Position numbers and translations under genes: made by a program
Notes under the pieces: model-generated
Databases searched by the model: none
What the model was told of the DNA's origin: nothing
Seen by the model: the letters and a program-made list of their open reading frames with translations, nothing else
Assembly (NCBI GenBank): GCA_015234465.1
Contig: JADGNA010000011.1
Span: forward strand, 1 to 64,000
Reading direction: 5' to 3'
Source: Salinibacterium sp.
GTDB lineage: Bacteria > Actinomycetota > Actinomycetes > Actinomycetales > Microbacteriaceae
Length of the DNA: 64,000 nucleotides
Shown: positions 52,001-59,308 of the stretch, in pieces
Layout: each line of letters begins with the position of its first letter
How positions within the stretch are numbered: position 1 is the first letter of the stretch

Positions 52001-53649
52001 AGCTCGAGCGCAGCAACCGTCTCCTCGCTGTCTCGATGGCGGGAGCCCCGCGGTGGGCCGTCGTGGAAGATGCCGCTCGGCTCAGGGATGCGCTCGGCAC
52101 GCCGCTGCCCGTCGGCATCCCCGAGGCGTTCCTCGAACCGGTCGAAGACCCGGTCGGTGACCTCGTGAGCCGCTACGCCCGCACCCACGCGCCTTTCACC
52201 GCGGCCGAATGCGCCGCTCGGCTCGGCCTCGGCACAGCCGTCGTCGGGGATGCGCTTCGCCGCCTTGAGCTGCAGCGACGGGTCGTCGAGGGCGAGTTCC
52301 GCCCCGGCAGCAGCGGCGCGGAGTGGTGCGACGCCGAGGTGCTGCGGCGCCTGCGGAGCCGCTCACTCGCCGCGCTGCGACAGGAGGTTGAGCCAGTCGA
52401 CGGGCCCACGCTCGCCCGCTTCCTCACGTCGTGGCAGCACGTCGACGAGCCCCTCAAGGGCGTCGACGGCGTTGCCCAGGTGATCGAACAACTCGCGGGC
52501 GTGCCCATCCCCGCCTCAGCCATCGAGACCCTCGTGTTGCCCGCCCGGGTGCGCGACTACTCCCCCGCCATGCTCGACGAACTGACCGCGACGGGCGAGG
52601 TCGCGTGGACGGGCGTCGGCTCGCTCGGCTCCTCCGACGGCTGGGTCGCCCTGCACCTCGCCGACACCATGCCCTTCACTGTTGCCGAGGCGGGAACGCA
52701 CGACGAGAGCGAACTGCACGCGGGCATCCTCGATGCGCTCGCCGGTGGTGGCGCCTACTTCTTCCGCCAGCTCACGGATGCCGTCGGCGCCTCGCTGGGG
52801 TCGGCCGTCGCCGACGACAAGGCGATGTCGACGGCGCTCTGGGACCTCGTGTGGGCGGGACTCGTGACGAACGACACGCTGGCCCCGCTCCGCTCCTACG
52901 CGGGCGGCCCCGCGCGCCGGCCCGCGCCGCGCACGCGGTCGTTCCGCGGTCGCGCGCGACTGACGATGCCGAGCCAGTCCGGCGGCCCCAACGTCTCTGG
53001 CCGCTGGTCGCTCGTGCGTCGCTCCGGGGGTGACGACACGACCGTGCGCGGCGTCGCCGTCGCGGAGGGGCTCCTCGAGCGGCACGGGATCGTGACCCGT
53101 GGCGCAGTCATGAGCGAGGGCATCCGCGGTGGGTTCTCCCTCGCCTACAAGGTGCTCAGCCGCTTCGAGGAGAGCGGCCGGGCACGCCGCGGCTACTTCG
53201 TTGAGGGCCTCGGCGCGGCCCAGTTCGCGACAGGGCCGACAATCGACCGCCTGCGCAGCTTCGCCGTCGACCCGGATGCCGCGCCGCGACTCCGAGCGGT
53301 CGCCCTCGCGGCGACGGACCCGGCCAACCCCTACGGCGCCGCGCTGCCCTGGCCCAAGCATGAGGGATCGCATCGACCGGGGCGCAAGGTCGGCGCGCTC
53401 GTCGTGCTGGTCGACGGGGCACTCGTGCTCTACGTCGAGAAGGGCGGCAAGAGCACCCTCCTCTTCGACGACGAACCCGCGGTCGTCGACGCGGCTGCCG
53501 CGGGCCTCGTCGCGGCCGTGCGGGCGAGCGGCCGGCGCACGCGCGTGGAACGGGTCAACGGCGACTTCGTCGTGGGGACGCCCCTCGGCGATGCCCTCAC
53601 GATCGCGGGGTTCGGCGTCACGCCGCAGGGGTTGAGCCTGCGTGCCTGA
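49081..53649 (+). CDS. lhr: Large ATP-dependent helicase Lhr
   Basis: A 1522-residue Lhr. Start set at ATG 49081 (MGSALDLFSPATRGW), with GCGAGG nine bases upstream; ATG 49072 overlaps that site. Walker A APTGSGKT is at 44-51, DEIH box VIVDEIHAV near 160, then the second RecA domain (FANSRRLAERL; MAHHGSVSKERR; SLELGIDMGAVDLV; QRIGRAGHGVG), a winged helix and the long C-terminal Lhr-CTD. Mycobacterial Lhr is a 3'-5' translocase that unwinds RNA:DNA hybrids and responds to DNA damage. Overlaps nei by eight bases. Confidence 0.95.
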   Translation: MGSALDLFSPATRGWFEGAFTGPTAVQDGAWRAISGGGHALVVAPTGSGKTLAAFLWAIDRLAAEASADRAPGTRVLYVSPLKALGVDVERNLRSPLVGITRTATMLGMPAPSVSVGVRSGDTLPAERRALQKSPPEILITTPESLYLMLTSSARDALRTVDTVIVDEIHAVAATKRGAHLAVSLERLDSLLETPAQRIGLSATVRPREEIARFLAGSAPVSIIAPESAKRFDLAVSVPVDDMTELGSAPVREGATASAAPQASIWPHVEEQIVDRILECRSTIVFANSRRLAERLTARLNEIYEERLGGEAETSFAGSVGAGVAPSLRAGHSSSAPAQMMGASGQTGGSQGLLAMAHHGSVSKERRAMIEDELKSGRLRCVVATSSLELGIDMGAVDLVVQVEAPPSVASGLQRIGRAGHGVGEVSRGILFPKHRADLLHSAVATERMTQGLIEQIAVPQNPLDILAQQTVAAVALEQLDVEEWFDTVRRSAPFASLPRSAYDATLDLLSGRYPSDEFAELRPRIVWDRVKGTITGRPGAQRLAVMSGGTIPDRGLFGVFMVGDEGGGRRVGELDEEMVYESRVGDVFALGATSWRIEDITHDRVVVSPAFGQPGRVPFWKGDGLGRPAELGRAIGEFTRQISAGREEAMRERLAEGGLDERAVNNLIAFVREQKETTGHVPTDRTLVVERFRDELGDWRLVLHSPFGMPVHAPWALAVSARIRDTLGIDGGAMAADDGIVVRIPDTDAPPPGADLFAFDPHELSDIVTREVGGSALFASRFRECAARALLLPRYNPARRSPLWQQRQRAAQLLSVAAKYPTFPIVLETVREVLQDVYDLPALTELVTEVEARSIRIVEVETDSASPFARSLLFGYVGAFMYEGDAPLAERRAAALSLDSALLGELLGRAELRELLDPDVIEQTERELQRLAPERQAKDLEGAVDLLRMLGPMTFEELQDRTSTPIQETELRELERSNRLLAVSMAGAPRWAVVEDAARLRDALGTPLPVGIPEAFLEPVEDPVGDLVSRYARTHAPFTAAECAARLGLGTAVVGDALRRLELQRRVVEGEFRPGSSGAEWCDAEVLRRLRSRSLAALRQEVEPVDGPTLARFLTSWQHVDEPLKGVDGVAQVIEQLAGVPIPASAIETLVLPARVRDYSPAMLDELTATGEVAWTGVGSLGSSDGWVALHLADTMPFTVAEAGTHDESELHAGILDALAGGGAYFFRQLTDAVGASLGSAVADDKAMSTALWDLVWAGLVTNDTLAPLRSYAGGPARRPAPRTRSFRGRARLTMPSQSGGPNVSGRWSLVRRSGGDDTTVRGVAVAEGLLERHGIVTRGAVMSEGIRGGFSLAYKVLSRFEESGRARRGYFVEGLGAAQFATGPTIDRLRSFAVDPDAAPRLRAVALAATDPANPYGAALPWPKHEGSHRPGRKVGALVVLVDGALVLYVEKGGKSTLLFDDEPAVVDAAAAGLVAAVRASGRRTRVERVNGDFVVGTPLGDALTIAGFGVTPQGLSLRA

Positions 53650-54418
53650 GGGAGACACCGTCTACCTGACCGCCAAGAACCTCAACGAGGCGCTGGCCGG
53701 TCGGATGCTCGAGACCTGTGACATCCGCATCCCCGCCTTCGCGACGGTCGACCTGAGCGGCAGCGTGATCGACTCGGTCATCCCGCGCGGCAAGCACCTG
53801 CTGACCCGCATCGGGGACCACAGCATCCACACCCACCTCAAGATGGAGGGCGCCTGGCACCTCTACAGCCACGGCACCAAGTGGAAACGCCCCGCGTACC
53901 AGGCACGGGTCATCCTGGGCACTGAGGAGCGTCTCGCCGTCGGCTTCGAGTTGGGACTCGTCGAGGTCATCCGGCGTGATGAGGAGGAGGCCACCCTCGC
54001 CTTCCTCGGGCCGGATCTCCTCGGCCCAGACTGGGACGCCGAGGAGGCGCTTCGCCGCGTGCTGGAGCGACCCGATCGCCCCGTGTTCTACGCCCTGCTC
54101 GACCAGAGGAACCTCGCGGGCCTCGGCAATGAGTACGTCAACGAGATCTGCTTCCTGCGGGGAATCCTGCCGACGACCCCGGTGAGGGAGGTTCGACAGC
54201 CGGAGAAGCTGATCGACCTGTCGCACCGACTGATCCACGCCAACAAGGACCGCACGGAACGCATCACGACGGGGCGGGTCAGGGGCGGCAAAGCTTGGGT
54301 CTACGGACGCACCGGGCGCCCCTGCCTGCGCTGCGGCACCCCCATCCGCAGTGCCGATTTCGAGTCGCCCGGAGAGCACACGCGCCGGAGTCACTGGTGC
54401 CCCAACTGCCAGCGGTGA
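53642..54418 (+). CDS. nei: Fpg/Nei-family DNA glycosylase (endonuclease VIII-like)
   Basis: A 258-residue glycosylase/AP lyase. Starts MPEGDTVYLTAKNL with the catalytic Pro-Glu, exposed after Met removal. Contains the H2TH region (LLDQRNLAGLGNEYVNEICF) and a C-terminal zinc finger with CLRCGTPI and CPNCQR. Excises oxidised bases. GTG start within the last codons of lhr; the overlap indicates translational coupling, so the helicase and glycosylase probably act together in base repair. Confidence 0.93.
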   Translation: MPEGDTVYLTAKNLNEALAGRMLETCDIRIPAFATVDLSGSVIDSVIPRGKHLLTRIGDHSIHTHLKMEGAWHLYSHGTKWKRPAYQARVILGTEERLAVGFELGLVEVIRRDEEEATLAFLGPDLLGPDWDAEEALRRVLERPDRPVFYALLDQRNLAGLGNEYVNEICFLRGILPTTPVREVRQPEKLIDLSHRLIHANKDRTERITTGRVRGGKAWVYGRTGRPCLRCGTPIRSADFESPGEHTRRSHWCPNCQR

Positions 54419-54523
54419 GCCGGGCTGCACTGAGTCCTGGACGGGCAAGCGCCGGTGTTAGTGTGGCGTGGAAAACGGCGTCGCACGCCGTGTCCCAGAC
54501 CCTCTCGCGAAAGGCGCCCCTGC

Positions 54524-55318
54524 ATGAGCTACATCAAGTCCGCGGCGTTGGAGGAGACGGGCTTCGTGATCCTCGACCGCTACGAGCAGGCGAAGGATCC
54601 GAAGGAATGGCTCGACCTCGAGTACGTCGAGTGGAAGTCGTCGGGCGACACCCGCTTCGCGCCCCTCACGAGCGCGAAGGGCGAGATCGAGGTCAACGGC
54701 TTCTGGAACCACACGCCGCCGCGCACCGACAAGGACGGCGTCTGGATCGCTTCCCAGGTCGAGAAGGCCCCGACACTCGCCCGCCGCGCGCAGGAGCCGG
54801 GCGCGAATGTGGGGCGCTGCCGTGTGATCGAGCTCAAGCCGACTGAATACGCAGAGGCCCTCTACAACCTCCACCAGGACGACAACAACCGCCTCAATCC
54901 CGACGGCAACGGCTGGATCGTGCGTGGCTTCTTCAACCTGAGCGACGACGCAGATTCCTGCCTGATCCTGCGTGAAGAACGCTACGACCCCGACACCGAG
55001 GTGCGGATTCCCCTGCCGGCTGGCGCCCAGATCATCGTCGACACGCAGCGCTTCTGGCACGCCGTGTGGCATCCGGGGCCGGAGAACCGCTACTGCCTCA
55101 TCACCTCGTGGGAGTCGGGCCCCCAGCTCGACGCCTACATCGAGAAGTGGCACGGCACGAGCGAGCACACGAGCGCGCCGCTCGACCCGGCGTTGGCCGC
55201 GGATGCCGAGCACGAGGTGCAGCGTCGCCTCGCCGAGCGTGCTGCCGCGCTCGCGGAGCGGGGATCAAGCGGTGCGCGCGAAGCGGCGCGCGGCGCCTGG
55301 GGCGCGTCTGACGCCTAG
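54524..55318 (+). CDS. Possible 2OG-Fe(II)/cupin-fold protein of unknown function
   Basis: A 264-residue protein from ATG 54524 (MSYIKSAALEETGFVILDRY); not a named family to me. Residues ~105-200 look like a double-stranded beta-helix: His117-x-Asp119 in YNLHQDDNNR, a distal His (His179 or His183) in RFWHAVWHPG, and Arg189 in ENRYCLITSWESG. This HxD...H...R order is that of 2OG-Fe(II) dioxygenases. Residues ~205-264 are a charged helical tail rich in Ala/Arg/Glu. Convergent with tetR, two bases apart. Confidence 0.5.
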   Translation: MSYIKSAALEETGFVILDRYEQAKDPKEWLDLEYVEWKSSGDTRFAPLTSAKGEIEVNGFWNHTPPRTDKDGVWIASQVEKAPTLARRAQEPGANVGRCRVIELKPTEYAEALYNLHQDDNNRLNPDGNGWIVRGFFNLSDDADSCLILREERYDPDTEVRIPLPAGAQIIVDTQRFWHAVWHPGPENRYCLITSWESGPQLDAYIEKWHGTSEHTSAPLDPALAADAEHEVQRRLAERAAALAERGSSGAREAARGAWGASDA

Positions 55319-55320
55319 GG

Positions 55321-55902
55321 CTATCCGGCTGCCGGGGTGTGATCCCTGATGAGCCCCTCGGCCATGAGCTTGGCCCGCGCACCAGCGCCGCGGTCACCCA
55401 TCGTGGCCGTGATGATGCAGCCCTTCATGAGGATCTGCAGCGAGTGTGCGAACTCGTCGAGGTCGGTGAGCCCGGCACGTTCCGCAATCTCGCGGATGGT
55501 CGATCGCACCGTATTGAGGTGCGCGATGCTGGCCTTGCCGAGCGGATGCTCCGGCCCCATCTCGAGCAGCACCTTGACGAAGGAGTCACCCTCAAAGTCC
55601 TCGCTTGCGAACCACTCGTCGAAGATGTCGAAGATCGCGAGGAGCTGGTCGACGGGCTTGTCTGCGCGCTTCGCCGCCTCGGCGACGATGAGTTCGGAGG
55701 TCCACACCTGCTCGCGCCGATTGAGGAACGCCTCGGCCAACTGGTCCTTTGAGCTGAAGTGACGATAGAAGGTCGCGATCGCGACTTTGGAACGGCTGAT
55801 GATCTCGTCGACGCTCACATCTCGGATGCCACGACGAGAGAAGAGGTCGTACGCGGCTTCGAGGATGCGCTCGCGTGCGCCCTGCTTCGGTGTCTCTGTC
55901 AT
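55321..55902 (-). CDS. TetR-family transcriptional regulator
   Basis: A 193-residue TetR protein read from ATG 55902 (MTETPKQGARERILEAAYDL); ATG 55914 and GTG 55923 are in frame upstream. Helix-turn-helix at ~10-60 (GIRDVSVDEIISRSKVAIAT, FYRHFSSKDQL). The ligand domain (~70-193) is helical and unassigned. It is divergent from the sigma factor gene across a spacer full of GAACGTTC-type sites, so autoregulation and control of the sigma gene are likely (inference). Confidence 0.88.
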   Translation of the reverse strand: MTETPKQGARERILEAAYDLFSRRGIRDVSVDEIISRSKVAIATFYRHFSSKDQLAEAFLNRREQVWTSELIVAEAAKRADKPVDQLLAIFDIFDEWFASEDFEGDSFVKVLLEMGPEHPLGKASIAHLNTVRSTIREIAERAGLTDLDEFAHSLQILMKGCIITATMGDRGAGARAKLMAEGLIRDHTPAAG

Positions 55903-55912
55903 GGCCCGCACC

Positions 55913-55936
55913 ATCCTAGCCACATAAGAACGTTCT
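55913..55936 (-). promoter_or_regulatory. tetR -10 element and 10-bp palindrome
   Basis: TAGGAT on the minus strand (55918-55913) lies 10 bases before the ATG. Immediately upstream, AGAACGTTCT (55927-55936) is a perfect 10-bp palindrome placed between -10 and -35, where a bound repressor would block the polymerase. Confidence 0.5.
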
Positions 55937-55987
55937 CTCTACTCATGTACCGCCCTGTCCACCGCCCCTCGAACGAGGCTAGAGGCT

Positions 55988-56096
55988 TCGTTCTCATCAT
56001 AGTGAACGTTCTCTATGAATATGGACTTGACAGAACGCTCTCTCTCCCCCCTATATAGGTATAGAGAGATCGTTCTCATGAGAGGAATCGTTCTCT
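55988..56096. promoter_or_regulatory. Operator array ahead of the sigma factor gene
   Basis: With the tetR-side site, the spacer has five exact CGTTCTC words, all on the plus strand (55931, 55989, 56007, 56071, 56089), and one variant CGCTCTC (56036). Two pairs are 18 bases apart. The best operator is 55998-56017: CATAG, T, GAACGTTC, T, CTATG, palindromic except the two T. Such repetition fits a TetR operator array; binding itself is inference. Confidence 0.65.
56027..56057 (+). promoter_or_regulatory. Predicted sigma factor gene promoter
   Basis: Perfect TTGACA (56027-56032) and TATATA (56052-56057) with a long 19-base spacer. The AGAACGCTCT site overlaps the -35 and CGTTCTC sites flank the -10. 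The long spacer may make the promoter weak without help, or the true -10 may be shifted. Confidence 0.45.
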
Positions 56097-56126
56097 CGCA
56101 GATTGCATCGACAGGAGAGGGACAAC

Positions 56127-57107
56127 GTGAACAAGACTGCCGTTACAGCTGCAGCACAAATCCCGCACGCCGAAGCAGTTCGTCGGCCTGCCGCTATTGA
56201 CGTGCGGGTCTCAGATGACGCCGTGCGGGACTACCTGCAGGGCATTGCCGCCATCCCGCTGCTCCTCCCCGAGGAGGAGCCGGAACTGGCCCGCACCATT
56301 GAGGCGGGCGTGCTCGCCCGCGAACAGCTCGACGCAGGTGTCGACGACGCAAAGCTTGCTCGCGAATACCGTCAGCTCGTGCAGGATGGCGAAGCCGCCT
56401 ACCGCCACTTCGTGCGGGCGAACCTGCGCCTCGTGGTCAGCGTCGCCAAGAACTACCTGGGTCACGGGGTGCCGTTCATGGACCTCATCCAGGAGGGCAA
56501 CATCGGGCTTGACCGCGCGGTCAAGAAGTTCGACTACGCAAAGGGCTACAAGTTCTCCACCTACGCCACGTGGTGGATCCGGCAGTCGATCAGCCGGTGC
56601 ATCGCCGACTCATCGCGACTCATCCGCATCCCCGTGCACGCGGCCGAGAAGGTCGTGACGGTCCGCAAGCTCTACCGCGAGCTCGAGGCCGAGTCGGGGC
56701 GCCGCCCCACGATCGAGGAGATCGCCGCCGAGACAGGATTCGCACCGGAGAAGGTGCAGATGTACCTCGACGTCGACCGCGACCCAGTGAGCATCCACAC
56801 CCCGGTCGGCGACGAGCAGGACACCGTGCTCGGTGACCTCATCGAGGACGACCAGCACGCGCCGGTCGTCGACATCGTGAGCACGGGCATCCGTCACGAG
56901 CTCCTCCACAAGTGCATCGCAACGCTGCCGGAGCGCGACGCCAAGGTGCTGAAGCTCCGCTTCGGCATCGACGGCGACGCCCCCATGACCTTCGACCAGG
57001 TCGGCGCTGTCTTCGGCATCTCGCGCGAGCGGGTTCGCCAGATCGAGCAGCGGGCACTGCGCGCCCTTCGTGCGCGGGAATTCAGGGGTGCGCTCGCCGA
57101 CGCATAG
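56127..57107 (+). CDS. Group 2 (RpoD-like) sigma factor
   Basis: A 326-residue sigma-70 protein from GTG 56127 (MNKTAVTAAAQIPHAEAVRR) after AGGAGAGG. Region 1.2 (~30-60, DDAVRDYLQGIAAIPLLLPE), region 2 (~92-170, including FMDLIQEGNIGLDRAV, FSTYATWWIRQSI and SSRLIRIPVH), region 3 (~171-250) and region 4 (~258-320, LPERDAKVLKLRFG, ISRERVRQIEQRALRAL). It lacks the long N-terminal extension of the primary actinobacterial sigma factor, so it is an alternative group 2 factor. Its target promoters should resemble housekeeping ones. Confidence 0.92.
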   Translation: MNKTAVTAAAQIPHAEAVRRPAAIDVRVSDDAVRDYLQGIAAIPLLLPEEEPELARTIEAGVLAREQLDAGVDDAKLAREYRQLVQDGEAAYRHFVRANLRLVVSVAKNYLGHGVPFMDLIQEGNIGLDRAVKKFDYAKGYKFSTYATWWIRQSISRCIADSSRLIRIPVHAAEKVVTVRKLYRELEAESGRRPTIEEIAAETGFAPEKVQMYLDVDRDPVSIHTPVGDEQDTVLGDLIEDDQHAPVVDIVSTGIRHELLHKCIATLPERDAKVLKLRFGIDGDAPMTFDQVGAVFGISRERVRQIEQRALRALRAREFRGALADA

Positions 57108-57182
57108 GTTCACCGCGGCAGAGATTCGGGACTCCGCCGCTTCTCCGGCAGGGTGCTGTTCGGGTCAGCATCCCGCCTCTCA

Positions 57183-57217
57183 AAGGCCCCGGGACCATCG
57201 GTCCCGGGGCCTTCTTT
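57183..57217 (+). terminator. Intrinsic terminator after the sigma factor gene
   Basis: A perfect 14-bp stem AAGGCCCCGGGACC/GGTCCCGGGGCCTT (57183-57196 with 57200-57213) with a 3-nt loop, followed by CTTT. Confidence 0.9.
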
Positions 57218-57284
57218 CGTACAATCGACAGGAATGCCAGAACCGACCGAGCGGTATGTTCGGTGCGAGGCGAAAGGACGTTCC

Positions 57285-58430
57285 ATGGAGAGCGACGAAC
57301 TCACCGACATCCTCCAGACCGTGCGCGAGTTCGTGCGCGAGCAGGTGGTCCCGCGCGAGGAGGAGATCGAGGAACTCGACGCAATCCCCGACGAGCTGCG
57401 CCAGCAGGCGGCCGAGATGGGACTCTTCGGCTTCTCGCTCCCCGAGGAGTACGGCGGCCTGGGCCTCAGCATGCACGAGGAGGTGCAGCTCGCCTTCGAG
57501 CTCGGCTACACGACGCCCGCGTTCCGATCGATGTTCGGCACCAACAACGGCATCGCCGGCCAGGTGCTCGTCAACTACGGCACCGAGGAGCAGAAATCCC
57601 AGTGGTTGCCGAGACTCGCGTCCGGCGAGACGATCGCCTGCTTCGCCCTGACCGAGGCGGAGGCCGGCTCCGACCCGAGCGGCATGCGCACGACCGCCGT
57701 GCGCGAGGGCGACGAGTACGTCATCACGGGCTCGAAGCGCTTCATCACCAACGCGGACCTCTCACAGGTGCTCGTCGTGTTCGCCCGCACCGACGCATCC
57801 GCGAAGGGCTCCGCCGGCATCTCCGCCTTCCTTGTCGACGCGGATGCCGCGGGCGTGACGATCGGACCCCACGACAAGAAGATGGGCCAGGAGGGCACCT
57901 GGACCTCCGAACTCTTCTTCGACGGCGTGCGCGTCGGCTTCGACCGGCTCGTCGGCGGGGCAGAGGAGGTCGGCTTCAAGGCCGCCATGGCATCCCTCGC
58001 GAAGGGCCGCCTGCACATCGCCGCGATCTGTGTCGGACAGGCGCAACGCATCCTCGACGAGTCCGTCGCCTACGCCGCCGAGGCCAAGCAGGGCGGCACG
58101 GTGATCGGAACCTTCCAGCTCGTGCAGGCCATGCTCGCCGAGTCCTACGCCGAGCTGCTCGCCGCACGCGAGATGGTGCTCGGCGTCGCCCGCCGCTACG
58201 ACACGGGCGAGGACCGCAAGCTCGGCCCCTCCTCGGCGAAGCTCTTCGCCAGCGAGATGCTCGGACGCGTCGCCGACCGCGGCGTGCAGGTGCACGGCGG
58301 GCTCGGCTACATGCGCACCGTGCCGGTCGAGCGGTTCTACCGCGCGGCCCGACTCTTCCGCATCTACGAAGGCACAAGCGAGGTGCAGAAGCTCGTGATC
58401 GCGAGGCAGTTGCTCGCTGCCGCGAAGTAG
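57285..58430 (+). CDS. Acyl-CoA dehydrogenase
   Basis: A 381-residue flavoenzyme from ATG 57285 (MESDELTDILQTVREFVREQ) after AAAGGA. FAD/substrate motifs CFALTEAEAGSDPSG and GSKRFITNADLS, the C-terminal helical domain (QVHGGLGYMRTVPVERFYRA), and the catalytic Glu362 in YEGTSEVQ. Catalyses alpha,beta-dehydrogenation of acyl-CoA. The chain-length class cannot be read from sequence. No beta-oxidation partner genes are adjacent; the gene stands alone between terminator and iclR (convergent). Confidence 0.93.
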   Translation: MESDELTDILQTVREFVREQVVPREEEIEELDAIPDELRQQAAEMGLFGFSLPEEYGGLGLSMHEEVQLAFELGYTTPAFRSMFGTNNGIAGQVLVNYGTEEQKSQWLPRLASGETIACFALTEAEAGSDPSGMRTTAVREGDEYVITGSKRFITNADLSQVLVVFARTDASAKGSAGISAFLVDADAAGVTIGPHDKKMGQEGTWTSELFFDGVRVGFDRLVGGAEEVGFKAAMASLAKGRLHIAAICVGQAQRILDESVAYAAEAKQGGTVIGTFQLVQAMLAESYAELLAAREMVLGVARRYDTGEDRKLGPSSAKLFASEMLGRVADRGVQVHGGLGYMRTVPVERFYRAARLFRIYEGTSEVQKLVIARQLLAAAK

Positions 58431-58446
58431 TTTGCTGGCGCTTCGG

Positions 58447-59223
58447 TCATCCGCGCGATGGGGATGCTCCGAGCAGGTCGCTGAGCCGAGCCGCCGCGGT
58501 TGTCAAGGCCTCGACCGCCGCAGGGAGTGACGCGTCGCTGATGCGCGCCGCGGGCCCCGAGATCGAGACGGCCGTCGGCACGGGCGCACCCGGCACGGCC
58601 ACCGCGATGCACCGCACGCCGACCTCCTGCTCCCCGTCGTCGATCGTGAAGCCACGGCGCCGCGACTCACGGAGGTCGGCGAGGAGCGCCGACTCGCTCG
58701 TCAGCGTCGAGTCGGTGAAGCGCGGCATACCGGTGCGCCGCACAAGCTCCGTGACCCTCTGCTGCGGCAGCGTCGCGAGGATCGCCTTGCCGACCCCGCT
58801 CGCGTGCGGCAGCACGCGCCGTCCCGCCTCCGTGAACATGCGCATGTGGTGGCGGGATGCCCGCTGCGCCACGTATGCCACGAGGTCTCCGTCGAGCACG
58901 GCGAGGTTCGCGGTCTCCTCGGTTGCCCGCTCGAGCTCCTCGAGCACGGGCCCCGCGATGACGGCGGCCTGTGGCGTCGCCCGGCTTCCCAGCGTGATGA
59001 GGGCGGGACCGAGGGCGTAGCGACGGTCGTCCGTCTGGCGGGTATAGCCGAGCGAGGTGAGCGTGGCGAGGAGCCGGTGCGTCGTCGAGGGGGCGAGTTC
59101 GGCGCGGGACGCGACATCCGCCACGGTCGCATCGGTGGGTGCATCGGCGAGCGCTTCGAGCACCCGGAACGCCCGCACGACCGATTGGACTCCACTGGGC
59201 TCCTGCGGCACGACCCACCCCAT
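58447..59223 (-). CDS. IclR-family transcriptional regulator
   Basis: A 258-residue regulator: winged HTH at ~10-75 (VQSVVRAFRVLEALADAPTD, ELAPSTTHRLLATLTSLGYT) and IclR effector domain (~85-250, including HHMRMFTEAGRRVLPHASGV, GKAILATLP and a late DDGEQEVGVRCIAVAVPG). It is divergent from malate synthase with 85 bases between starts and overlapping palindromes there, so glyoxylate-bypass control is likely, as for E. coli IclR. Confidence 0.92.
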   Translation of the reverse strand: MGWVVPQEPSGVQSVVRAFRVLEALADAPTDATVADVASRAELAPSTTHRLLATLTSLGYTRQTDDRRYALGPALITLGSRATPQAAVIAGPVLEELERATEETANLAVLDGDLVAYVAQRASRHHMRMFTEAGRRVLPHASGVGKAILATLPQQRVTELVRRTGMPRFTDSTLTSESALLADLRESRRRGFTIDDGEQEVGVRCIAVAVPGAPVPTAVSISGPAARISDASLPAAVEALTTAAARLSDLLGASPSRG

Positions 59224-59272
59224 TCCACATCATGGAATGGATGCCCCATTCCTGCGACTCGAAGCCTAGGGT
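59222..59272. promoter_or_regulatory. Overlapping palindromes and -10 between iclR and malate synthase
   Basis: Two inverted repeats overlap: ATTCCA-N5-TGGAAT (59222-59227, 59233-59238) and GGAATGG-N5-CCATTCC (59234-59240, 59246-59252). The TGGAA/TTCCA half-sites resemble the E. coli IclR site. A TAGGGT -10 (59267-59272) for malate synthase follows 14 bases after the second. The first repeat covers the iclR start codon, so IclR could repress both genes. Confidence 0.6.
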
Positions 59273-59308
59273 AACCAACACCACCACCGAGCCACGAAGG
59301 GGAGACGC

